Assembly: GCA_900323505.1 (NCBI GenBank)
Contig: OOIN01000043.1
Span: forward strand, 434,001-498,000
Reading direction: 5' to 3'
DNA from: Ustilago trichophora
Taxonomy: Eukaryota > Basidiomycota > Ustilaginomycetes > Ustilaginales > Ustilaginaceae
DNA length: 64,000 bases
The notes under the pieces are model-generated. The model was not told where the DNA came from. It was given only the letters and a program-made list of their open reading frames with translations, and did not search any database. This document shows, piece by piece, positions 10,426-19,595 of this stretch (positions are counted from its first letter, which is position 1; the number at the start of each line of letters is the position of its first letter). A program made the position numbers and the translations under genes.

Positions 10426-10698
10426 TAGCGTGACTGGCCCATCAACGGGTCAGGCCCATTAGTGGGTCACCGATACAATTTCTGTGAAAAGTGAAAGCTC
10501 CTCAAAATCGCATCCACATCGTAAAAAGAAGAAAAATCCGTCATGAAGCCACCCTTGAAGCCACCCCCAATTGGCTGGCTTCCTGCAAGGTGGGTTTCGT
10601 AGCCACTAAGGCGGCTTCAAGGGTGGCTTCATGACGGATTTTTCCTTTTTTCACGATGTGATCGGTGACCGTGATTCACTAATGGGCCAGTCACATTA
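10426..10698. mobile_element. family B element split by a family A insertion
   Basis: Left part begins TAGCGTGACTGGCCC and the right part ends GGGCCAGTCACATTA. Removing the family A copy at 10515..10660 and one ATC restores an uninterrupted family B sequence (AATCGCATCGGTGACC). This B copy itself appears inserted in a diverged longer B copy: AAAAATTGTA to its left and TTTGTGATTCTTTG to its right are contiguous in the copy at 10875..11035. Confidence 0.75.
10515..10660. mobile_element. family A element, 146 bp, TSD ATC
   Basis: Ends are CACATCGTAAAAAG and CACGATGTG. The terminal inverted repeats extend about 48 bp with few mismatches, through ATCCGTCATGAAGCCACCC and CTTGAAGCC. The flanks are ATC at 10512..10514 and 10661..10663. 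This is the best-defined copy because the empty site is recognisable within the host family B element. Confidence 0.85.
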
Positions 10699-10874
10699 TT
10701 TGTGATTCTTTGACTCTGATATGGGGCCACTCACGTTATAACTTAATCCACGTGAGAAAGTCCTTTCAAAGAGGCATTCATGATTCCATGCAAAAAGTCT
10801 CAATTGCAAAAGCTCGCATCAAAATGCACCGGTGACCCACATACTGGCCTGATCCGTTAATAAGCCAGTCACGT

Positions 10875-11035
10875 TAACGGAAGTGGCCCATAACAGAGTC
10901 AGGCCCATTAAAGAATCAGCAATACATAATATGCCGGCTTTTGTATTCCTACTTGAAATTTTTCGAACACTTCGGGGAAAAATTGTATTTGTGATTCTTT
11001 AATGGGCCTGACTCTGTTATGGGCCACTCCTGTTA
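10875..11035. mobile_element. family B element, 161 bp
   Basis: Begins TAACGGAAGTGGCCCATAAC and ends with the near complement GTTATGGGCCACTCCTGTTA. The inverted repeats extend roughly 50 bp, through GAGTCAGGCCCATTAAAGAA. The loop region carries CTTTTGTATTCCTACTTG. No coding capacity. Confidence 0.8.
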
Positions 11036-11037
11036 AT

Positions 11038-11170
11038 CATAAGTTATCCTAAAAAAAGGAAAAATACGTCCGTGTAGCCACACAGGTCACTAGGGTATGT
11101 GAGCCACCTTAGCCACCTGGGTGGCTCTGGGGGTGGCTACGCGGACGGGAATTCCCTTTTTTAGGATGTG
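11038..11170. mobile_element. family A element, TCCTAAAA subfamily, 133 bp
   Basis: The left end reads CATAAGTTATCCTAAAAAAA and the right end is the complement of CACATCCTAAAAAAGGG, with GTGTAGCCAC and GTGGCTACGCGG as inverted inner parts. AAT flanks it at 11035..11037 and 11171..11173. The left terminus has about 4 extra bases compared with the consensus, so the border is less certain. Confidence 0.6.
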
Positions 11171-11330
11171 AATCATTCAGGGTCCTTGCTTTTTTTCTGC
11201 CCTCGGACAATCGCTGCAAGGTTGCATGCAAGTTAAAATTTCGCTGCGTGTCGTATTGAAATAAATCAAAGAAGGAAAAAAAAAAAAAAAAAAAAAAACA
11301 AAACAAAAAAAACAACAAATCATAAGACAC

Positions 11331-11457
11331 TAACGTGGCTGGCCCATTAGTGGGTCAGCAATACAATTTTGAGGAGCTTTTGTACTTCAACTTCAAAAAT
11401 TTTGAACACTTTTCGCAAAAATTGTATTGGTGACCCACTAATGGGCCAGTCACGTTA
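11331..11457. mobile_element. family B element, 127 bp
   Basis: Begins TAACGTGGCTGGCCCATTAG and ends with the near complement CTAATGGGCCAGTCACGTTA. The arms are about 40 bp with two mismatches and the loop is AT-rich with CAAAAATTTTG. TA at both outer ends is compatible with a TA target duplication. A 23-bp poly(A) run lies just upstream (11276..11298). Confidence 0.8.
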
Positions 11458-11531
11458 AATCAGCAAGAAATGCAATCGATTTGGCAGAAACACGCCTAAA
11501 AACGGGTGGAAGTCGTCTGGGGACCCACCCT

Positions 11532-11687
11532 CACATCGTAAAAAGAGGAAAACTCCGTCATGAAGCCACCCTTGAAGCCACCCCGGGTGGGTTCAGTAGC
11601 CACCTAGGGTGGCTTCACAGAAAGCCAGCTGATCGGGGGTGGCTTCAAGGCTGGCTTCGCAACGGATTTTTCCTTTTTTTACGGTGT
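11532..11687. mobile_element. family A element, about 156 bp
   Basis: Begins CACATCGTAAAAAGAGG and ends CCTTTTTTTACGGTGTA. The interior is built from ATGAAGCCACCCTTGAAGCC and its complements. No clean 3-bp duplication is visible, and the right terminus is mutated (GGTGTA). Confidence 0.65.
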
Positions 11688-12041
11688 AACTCTGACGTGG
11701 TGGATGTTAAGGTCGCCGCTTCGATCTGAAGAGGAAGAGATGATTCTCAAGCCAGCGAGGCTCTTGGCTGGCAGATCAAGCTCCAGCGAGTCCCCTGCAC
11801 ATTGCGTTCTTTCCGTGTTCGTAAAGCTCGTGAGAATTGTGATTCTCGTATCAGGGATGCTCGATCTCGACACGACGTACGCTGGACGAGCACGTCTGCT
11901 GAACTCTCAGCGGAGTTCATTCTTTTGGGTCGCAATACACAAATGTCACACAACAAGGAAAGGAGACGGCAGCCGCAGCAGTCCAGCCAGTAAGTTATTA
12001 GTCATGAGTGCTTTCTATTGCTGTTTGGTTCGATGCATGAA

Positions 12042-14428
12042 TCACTCGTCGAACTTCTCGCCCTTGCTGTTGGTGCCTGCTGGGACTCTGACGGAAGCAG
12101 CAACGTCGCAATCTTTGAGATTACACTTCTCGTCAACTACCGAGCCAGCTGAGAGGATACAGTTTTCAAGCTTGGCGCTGTGAAAGGGAAATGCGGAACA
12201 GACTCGTCAGCACCAAAACAAGAGAATAGAATCGAGAAAGCGTCGCTGCATTGCACTTACTTGTCGCCAATCCTGACACCGTCCATGAGAATCGCGCCAG
12301 TAAGCTTGACGTTTTTACCAATCAGACACCCGCGTCCAACAATGCTGCGCTTGATGGTGGTCCGTTCGCCAACACGCGTGAAATTTTCGACCAAAGAGTC
12401 GGACGAAATTTGTGCTTTGGGATCGATAACATCCTGTCCAGCCTGAGCAGAGGCCGAGTCGGCTGCCTGGGAGCTTGCTGCCGAGCCCGTCGCAGTGGCA
12501 GGGTGTGGCAGCGACTGAAGTGGTAGAGGATGGGAGAGAGCGGAAGGAGGCAGAGAGGCCGCGTATCCCGGCGCCGAGCTACTTGCCTGTCCTGACGGGC
12601 CACTGGCCAAGCAGCGCAACAACTAAAATAGCAAAAGGAAGGTCAAGGTTGTTCAGCTACAGTTGCGTATCCAGCATGTAAAACACACGACGCGGACACT
12701 TACGTATCGATTGCATTCCAAGTAGGTGGGAACCGTGTTTGCTCTGGCGATAAAGGGCTCGCGCTTAGCAGCCTCTTCGCGTTCTCGGATCTCTTCGACA
12801 GTGGAGGAAGGGTCGATGGGATGTGTTAGGGACGGCGAGAGTCGAAAGATGACAGCATTGACTCTGGCTTCGGAGGCCGACTTCTTCGCCGAGTCGCGAG
12901 CCTGTCGCTGGAGATTCGCCGTCCCTTTCTGATCGTCAAGCTTTCCAGACGGCGATGCAACGTGAGAGCGATCAGGAGTGTAGAGAGGCGAGGCACGATT
13001 CTCGATCTCGTCGAGCGCAGGTCGGAAGAAGGAGCCGGCCTGAAGAAGTTCGGATTCGACAAAAGTGCTGGATCTCAAAGTACTTGTGGTATTCTCCTTG
13101 GTCGAGAGTGTGTTCCATGAAGAGAGATGGTCAGCGGTGGCCGGGTTCTTGTTGGAAGTCTGGGTGGTCCATCCGGCCTTTTCGCGAAGACCGGTCATCC
13201 AGCTGCATTTGACCATGAAGGGTACGACCTCCTCGCGAAGACTCTTCATTTTCTGACCGGCATCGGATCGCAAAAGGCTGAGGAGCTGCTGCAGATTGAA
13301 GAGGTAGACGTGCGAATCGAGGAGAGAGGTAGAGATGCGCACGTGAGGGTGCGACCAGAGCAGAGACATGCGCAGATGCAGATCCGACGAGTCGAGATCC
13401 GAGACATCGTCGGAATCCTGGAGTAGAAGAAGCTGGTGTGTAGTGCAGTGATCGCTGCCCCCCAAGGTGGAGTTGCTGGATTGTGAAGAAGTACGGTCGT
13501 ATGCACTGAAAAGCTTGGGTGGGCCTGTCAAAGGGAGCAGTGCCGCAGGTCAGTAGACTAGTATGGATCAAAGACATGTCGAGCCGAATAGGGGGGACTT
13601 ACCATCCTTCTCTCGCTCCTTGCCGGTGCCTTCGCCTGCGCCTCTTTCGTACATCAAGCAGGTCAAAGCGGGAGGTTGAGGGACGCCAGAGACGTGACCG
13701 TGAATGAGGTTGACAAGCGAAACAGACTGGGTGATCAGATCAACAGGAAGGATGAGCGGATCCTTGTCGAGCCTTCCGATCGAATGGAGCCAAGAGATGA
13801 GGCCAGCGGTCCCGAGCTTCTTGTACTTGCTTGCTGCACTAGAGACACGAGAGTCCGACTTGGAGGTGGTGACATCTTCGGGACCAAGTGGTAGGAGGTC
13901 AACACGCATCATGGTCTCATTCTGAGTGGCAGAGACAGCGAAGTCATTGCCGGAAAGGTAAGGGTTGCCGGCAGCTGGCGCACTAGAGGCTGCCGAAGTG
14001 CTGTTGAGGCCGACCGAAACGGAAACGTTGGGATACTTGGACGCTTCGTCAACAGCAGCGGCAGCAGCCGCGGCTGCTGCGGAGGAGAAGTTCTTCTTGC
14101 CGGACTGAATGAGGGTGGGCGGAATGAGGATGAGAGATTTGAGTGCAGCAGCGATGGTAGAGTGATGCTCTGATGGCGCAAAGACAATGGCATGACGAAT
14201 ACCTGCGGAGAGAAGCTGCTGCAACGCGAATGCGATCATCGGGCGATTGAATACTGGGAGCATAGCCTTTGGAAGGTCTATTTGCGCCGATTGGGTAGCA
14301 TCGTTCTTGACATCTGAGGCTACGGTGTTGGAACACAGAGGATAGAGGTTGCTTCCTGGACCGCAAAAGATGATAGGTTGGACGAGGCGGGTGTGCAATT
14401 GAGCACCTCCAGCAGTGAGTGCGGCCAT
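12042..14428 (-). CDS. EIF2B3: translation initiation factor eIF2B, gamma subunit
   Basis: Gamma subunit (yeast Gcd1) of the guanine-nucleotide exchange factor that reloads eIF2 with GTP, in the catalytic gamma-epsilon pair. Exons 14428..13603, 13524..12704, 12622..12261 and 12177..12042 give 714 residues; introns are 79, 81 and 83 nt. The N-terminal nucleotidyl-transferase-like fold shows GPGSNLYPLC and DLPKAMLPVFNRPMIAFALQ. The C-terminus has left-handed beta-helix repeats: IKRSIVGRGCLIGKNVKL, TGAILMDGV, AKLENCILSAGSVVDEKC. The protein is longer than human eIF2B gamma (452) because of low-complexity Ser/Ala inserts (around residues 125 to 170 and 540 to 620). ATG 14428 is the first ATG in the open frame. 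Confidence 0.93.
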
Positions 14429-15009
14429 GTTGACTGATACTGCCGTGGCGAGTCCTTTCAACGCCAGAGACAGGGGCAAGAAGATTGACGTTGGAGGACA
14501 AGGGAATGATCAAATGTCGAAGGAAGAAGAGGAAGGTGTAACCAAAAAAGTTGTGCTATATGCTGCGTTTTTGGCTGGATCACGTGGCTGATATGTTTTC
14601 CTTTTTTTTTTTTGGACTGTGTTGGATTGCTGACGATCTTGCAGGGTCCTTTTGGAGTTTTGGACAGAGGCGAGCACGGTTCAACTTGTCCGGCTGTGCT
14701 TGCCAGCTTGTCACACGCCGTCCTGCACCACCACCTAACACCCCACCACCTTTTGTTGTTCTTCTTCCATCCTCGAATCACCAGACCATCAAGCGGACCT
14801 GACGGACCTCCGATCAAAGAAGTCTGCTGTCTCTGTACTGAGCCGTGTTCTTACTGCTCACAAATCCACCGCAGTCCTTGGCGAGTCCCACTAGACTCTG
14901 TCAAACCGTATCCTTGGCAGATTGTAGCTTCGATGAGCTCAGGATCGCAACATCTGTCAACTTCATTTACATCCAAAAGTCCGGCTTGGAAGCCGTGTAG
15001 TAGCTCAGA
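14429..15009. promoter_or_regulatory. divergent promoter region, eIF2B gamma / amino-acid transporter
   Basis: 581 bp between two divergently read genes. A CT-rich stretch and a T10 run (about 14600) are visible. No repeats or RNA genes were recognised. Confidence 0.5.
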
Positions 15010-17446
15010 ATGAGCAGCCCCACACAGTCGGCGCCTCGCTCAGGAGGCCAAAGCGCGGCAGAGAACACCATCTTTTCATACGACGAAGAAGCTTCCCATA
15101 CACCCACACACCAACTGTCGACGAGTCAGCCAAACGCCGCTTCTTCGTCCACGTCCTCAGATACGGATCTACCATCCTATTCAGGTCCAGCTGAGCCAAC
15201 CCGTGCTCCACTCCCGCTGAAGTCTACCACCTCATCCAAAGAGGCGCAATTCGAAGCAGACTCGGACGACATTGACGAGGAAGACGACGTCGTGGCCATC
15301 CAATCATCTCACATTGGTCTCAGATCCAGCGATAATCCCATGTATGCGTCAGTAAGAAGCGGGTCCAGCGATCTCACTCGTAGGGATAGAGATGGCGCAC
15401 AAACACTCATCGATCGTATACCGGGTCAAAGCCGCCTTCGTGCTTCTCTCGATGGCTTGGGTCACGACATTCGCGCGATACGTCAATCGCTCGGTGTACC
15501 AGGCTGGGATGGGGAAGGGATTCCTGACTGGCTCAAGAGAGGTGCAGGTGTCTTCGATGCTACCGTCAACATGGCCAACAGTATTCTCGGCGCAGGTATT
15601 GTCGGTCTGCCTTACTCGATGCGGGAATCGGGCTTTGTGGCTGGTTTGGGCTTGCTCGTCGGTCTCAGCTTTCTCACAGACTGGACGATCCGTCTGATTG
15701 TGCTCAATGCCAAGCTCAGTGGCCGCATCACCTACATCGAGATTATGGAACATTGCTTCGGTCCGAACGGAAAGGCAGCCGTTTCCATCTTTCAATTCGC
15801 CTTTGGCTTTGGTGGCATGTGCGCCTTTTGCGTAGTTATTGGCGACACCATCCCTCACGTTATCAAAATGATCTTCCCGTCCTTAGCTGGCACCTTTCTC
15901 GCAAATCGACAATTCGTCATCACGTTCTTTACCTTGGCGATCTCTTACCCACTCTCTCTTTACCGTAACATCGAAAAGCTCAGCAAAGCAAGTGCTATCG
16001 CGCTCGTCTCCATGGTCGTCATTATCGTCGCAGTCACCATCCGTGGACCTGCCATGCCCGCTGAGCTCAAAGGCGATCCCAGTCTCCGAGTACGTTGCTC
16101 GTCTTCTAGCCTCTAACATCCGCACTTGCCCCTTCTCCTTGACTGACAGCGCCCTTCCCCTTTGATTACTGCAGTTCACCATCGTCAACGTCTCCAACTT
16201 GGTTCGATCCATCTCGGTCATCAGCTTCGCCTTTGTTTGCCACCACAATTCCCTTCGTATGTCAACGCATCTTGATCGTCATCTCCATCATTCGGACCTT
16301 TGTTGACCTGGTTTTCAACCTCTTTCCTTCCCACACAGTCATCTATGGATCATTGAAAGAACCGTCGATGAACAAATTTGGACAGGTGACGCACTATTCT
16401 ACTATCATCGCTGCTGCCGCTACCATCACAATGAGTGTGGCCGGCTACTGGAGCTTTGAAGAGAAGACGCTCAGCAACGTTCTGGTGAGTTGATCAGACC
16501 TGCAGCATCACAAGTCTCTGTGCACGACTACCGATCGGCATTCTCATCTTTTACACCTATATTGCATTTGATCCAACAACAGAATAACTTTCCGAACGAC
16601 GATGTCATTGTCAACATTGCCCGTGGCCTCTTCGGTCTCAATATGCTCACCACGTTGCCGCTAGAATGTTTTGTCTGCCGCGAGGTTTTGGAGACTTATT
16701 TCTTCGCAGGAGAGTTTGACCGCAACCGCCACCTCATCTTCACGTCGAGCCTCGTTGTGACTGCCATGATCATCTCGCTTTTGACGTGCGACCTGGGTAT
16801 TGTTCTGGAGCTCACCGGTGGACTGAGTGCGACGGCACTGGCTTTCATCTTCCCCAGTCTCTGCTACCTCAAGTTAACTAGCGAAACGGGCAAGCGTGTA
16901 CCGACTGCCGACCTGCCTAATCTTACCAGCTCTTCTTGGCGCGACCGGGGGCGAGGCAACAGCAACACCAACGAGGAGGACCAGGAGCTACTGTTTGACC
17001 AATTCAACGGTTCTGTAGATCGAGGTCAGAATCCCATCCGAACCAACGAGTATGACGGCGGAGAGGACGAAGAGCCATCGACACTTGACCGTCTCGAAAG
17101 GATGGAGGGCGGTCGGGGAGCCCGAGGCAATGGATCTGCAAGGGACTCTGTCGATGTGGATGACGTCGAATTGCCTCTGCGACCTGGAGCGAGCGTACGA
17201 TTCCGGGCGGCAGCCGCGAATCGCAAGTGGTGGCAATCCACGCGGCCGCTCAGTGTTGCATGCGCCATCTTTGGCTCGGTGGTGCTGATAATCAGCGGTA
17301 AGTAGATTTGATCTGCTCTTGCAGTGAATGACAGATGCTGACTCGTCACTGGTGATTTGGTTGGTTTTTGCATTTGGGCCTGATTAGTATGGACGGCAAT
17401 CTCAGACACTGCAAGTGGCAAGACAGGCGCAGTGCATCAGTGCTGA
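15010..17446 (+). CDS. vacuolar-type amino-acid transporter (AAAP/SLC38-like)
   Basis: Multi-pass transporter of the amino acid/auxin permease family, related to fungal AVT and animal SLC38 proteins. Exons 15010..16089, 16175..16256, 16339..16484, 16583..17297 and 17388..17446 give 693 residues; introns are 82 to 98 nt and all junctions keep frame. The first ~175 residues are polar and acidic. The transport core starts at about residue 178 with the hallmark NMANSILGAGIVGLPYSM, and the middle contains SFAFVCHHNSLLIYGSL. A polar insert of ~100 residues (about 545 to 648) precedes the last membrane helix. The last exon codes for only 19 residues (WTAISDTASGK...) and rests on an intron I placed by frame, so the exact C-terminus is the least certain part. 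Substrate and direction of transport are not evident. Confidence 0.9.
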
Positions 17447-17844
17447 GGCTGATACCTCAAGCGTCGCTGCGGAGCGGACATTCACAAATCATAGACTCGA
17501 AAATCAACCATTTGACACAATCAGCAAAGACACAAGCAGAAGAACACAGGCGTGGTGAATCATACAGACGGAGCGGATGTGATTGAAAACGGAGCAAAAT
17601 TACAAGCTGAACTGCGATGAGATCGGCAAAGTCAACTAAGTTGGGACACAGAAGAAGTAACACACGAGAGAGAAGGAGTTGGGAGAAAGAGGGGAGGCAG
17701 ACAGAGCAGGGAGGGGAATCATGGATTGAATGCTAATTAAAGGTAACGATTGCAATGATGCTGGGAAGGAAGAAAAGACACTTTACTTGGTGACGGGATT
17801 GACCTGAGACTGAAGGGTATATCTTGTTGTTGAGAGCACCGTGG
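17447..17844. other. convergent intergenic region
   Basis: 398 bp between the stop codons of two converging genes. It is purine-rich in parts (17660..17720) and should hold both 3' UTRs. No further feature seen. Confidence 0.5.
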
Positions 17845-18825
17845 TTAGGCGGGAGAAGAAGATTGTGCCGACAGAGGGTCGGCGAAGGAGGCCGTTGAAG
17901 GATGGTGGGAGGAGCAATCATCGCTGTAAATGGGTCGGTTGAAAGGTCGCTTTACGTCCTCGAGACGAGTGTCTGGAGTGGAAGAGCGGTCAATAGCGAA
18001 GGGGAGCATGGCAAAGTCGTTGCGTTCCCTGAGTCTGAGCGAGGTGCTATCTCGAGGCGAGGTGGAACGGAAGGACCACGAATACTGATGAGTTTCGTGA
18101 TGGACAGGCGGGACTGGGGAGTGAGGCGAATCGCGGTAGTAGATGGGAGAGTGAGGACGCGAATGGAGCGGCGAGTTGCTTCGTGAGATGTCATCTTCTG
18201 GTTCTTCGACAATGACTTTGAGTGGGGTTGGACCGGACTCGGTCCAAGAAGGAAGGATGATGTCGCCAGTCGGGGTGGTCTGGAAGGTAGACTGAGAAGT
18301 AGACGTGGAAGGGCGCAGCAAAGGGTGATCTTGAGAAGGTCTAGGCGGAAGCTGAGGCTTGGTGTCGGGGCGATAGAGGGGACGCTGATGGCTGAGAGGG
18401 ATGCCGGATTTGAAGGAACCGCCTGCGGCGGCGACGGCAGCTCTGCGGGCGAACCTCTTTGTTCGCTGATTGCGGTATTCTGCGCGCCTTCCGAAGATCT
18501 TGTCGAGAGAGCCCTTGATGAAGCAGAAGAGTGCGACGAGCTGAATGATGAGCAAGATGGCCATAAAGGTCTGCTTTGTGCTGTCCGCCTCGGTCCAGTG
18601 CCTGCTGAGGCTGTCCCAGAAAGAATGGGAGGAAGGCGAGGAGGAGGAGACGGACTGTTGGGACGACATGGCGAGTGGATCTGTCGAGTCGAAGATGTTG
18701 GATGGTGCGGTGGGCGAAACGAGCTGAGTAGCCGTCAAGGAAACTTGGTCGGATGGTTGTGCAAGAGAATAGATAGGGGCCAAAGCGAAGGCTGAAAGGA
18801 GCACGGCTGATCGAGTGGCCAACAT
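17845..18825 (-). CDS. single-pass membrane protein of unknown function
   Basis: I do not recognise the family. The 326-residue product starts at ATG 18825 (MLATRSAVLLSAFALAP), which begins a signal peptide of about 22 residues. The open frame extends upstream but lacks a better start. A Ser/Thr-rich segment of ~60 residues follows, then one strong membrane span at about 87 to 103 (FMAILLIIQLVALFCFI). The next stretch is basic (KIFGRRAEYRNQRTKRFARR), which suggests type I topology with a cytoplasmic tail of ~220 residues. The tail is rich in Pro, Ser, His and Arg and looks disordered (SPLHSRPHSPIYYRDSPHSP). It shares a 770-bp divergent promoter region with the phospholipase gene. Confidence 0.75.
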   Translation of the reverse strand: MLATRSAVLLSAFALAPIYSLAQPSDQVSLTATQLVSPTAPSNIFDSTDPLAMSSQQSVSSSSPSSHSFWDSLSRHWTEADSTKQTFMAILLIIQLVALFCFIKGSLDKIFGRRAEYRNQRTKRFARRAAVAAAGGSFKSGIPLSHQRPLYRPDTKPQLPPRPSQDHPLLRPSTSTSQSTFQTTPTGDIILPSWTESGPTPLKVIVEEPEDDISRSNSPLHSRPHSPIYYRDSPHSPVPPVHHETHQYSWSFRSTSPRDSTSLRLRERNDFAMLPFAIDRSSTPDTRLEDVKRPFNRPIYSDDCSSHHPSTASFADPLSAQSSSPA

Positions 18826-19595
18826 GGTGAAGATGGTAGGAAAGAGCACACTTGACACCGCACCTCGTATGGTGTTTGATGGTGAAAAGGAGCAAAGAAG
18901 GCGAACGAATCTATCGCATCGGTGTGGGTGAGAGTGGGTGGAAAATGATTGGTGGTTGGTAAATGGTGGCGATGGTGGATGGTGGGTACGAGTGTGTCTC
19001 GAGAGTCTGGATGTTGGCTGTGCTGCCACTTCAACAAAAAAAAAAGTGAGGCTTTTGATTGGCGACAAAAAGGGGAAAAACATCATGCGAGTCTTGCCGC
19101 CACATACGCAAGCGGGTGTGCACAATTCCACAGAGAGAGTCACAGAGTGGGAAACGGCGCGCGTCTCGCCAATCATACGGGGGGCTCAGTCTGCTTGAGC
19201 GTATCGCAACTTTTCGGACATTTTCTTTCACGGAGCCAAAAACAAGATAGAAAACCAACCTTAACTTAATCGGGAAGGTACCAGATCGGGTTGAGTTGAA
19301 TCTGCAGAGTGGAGCGAATTCAAAGGCAACATTTCATCATTTGGCATTTTTCTGTGTCCCCCACTCGGAAAAGATTGGTGTGATTGCAAGTGAGCGTTTC
19401 AGATGATTCCTATTTTTGTCACTCTCTGTCACAGCTGCTCCGGCATAACCGACGCCCGCAGCTTTTGTACAGTACAGACCAAACCTTCCTTTTATTGTCA
19501 CATCAACACTCATATACATGTCACATTGATTGAGAGCAACACAGATCCGCTTCCGTCGCGATCACTGCTGGCATCCTCTCTCCTCTGTCGCCGAG
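18826..19595. promoter_or_regulatory. divergent promoter region, membrane protein / DDHD phospholipase
   Basis: 770 bp between divergent starts. It contains one copy of the recurrent palindromic word GTACAGTAC at about 19468, some 130 bp upstream of the phospholipase ATG. Otherwise unremarkable. Confidence 0.5.

Larger units (their letters stand above)
8274..12041. repeat. 3.7 kb gene-free cluster of nested palindromic elements
   Basis: The whole space between the convergent stop codons of VPS45 and eIF2B gamma lacks a credible gene, apart from 3' UTRs at each edge. From about 8380 to 11690 it is a mosaic of two inverted-repeat families described separately below. Family A has GCCACCC/GGGTGGC-rich hairpins with CAYATCGTAAAAA-like ends. 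Family B is AT-richer, with TAACGKGASTGGCC ends. Fragments that cannot be assigned to full copies lie at about 8386..8480, 8648..8820, 9594..9939 and 10740..10874. Short open frames here translate the repeat words and are not genes. From about 11690 to 12041 the sequence is unique. Confidence 0.9.

Noticed and set aside
8380..11690. CRISPR-like or tandem satellite interpretation of the GCCACCC words
   Set aside because: Word spacing is irregular, words occur in both orientations as palindromes, and discrete copies have defined ends with target duplications.
11481..11729. 82-codon frame with recurring GWL and FFLFLR motifs, similar to pieces at 9629 and 10068
   Set aside because: The peptide similarity comes from translating family A repeat words in different copies; frames are short, begin outside the elements and are not conserved in phase.
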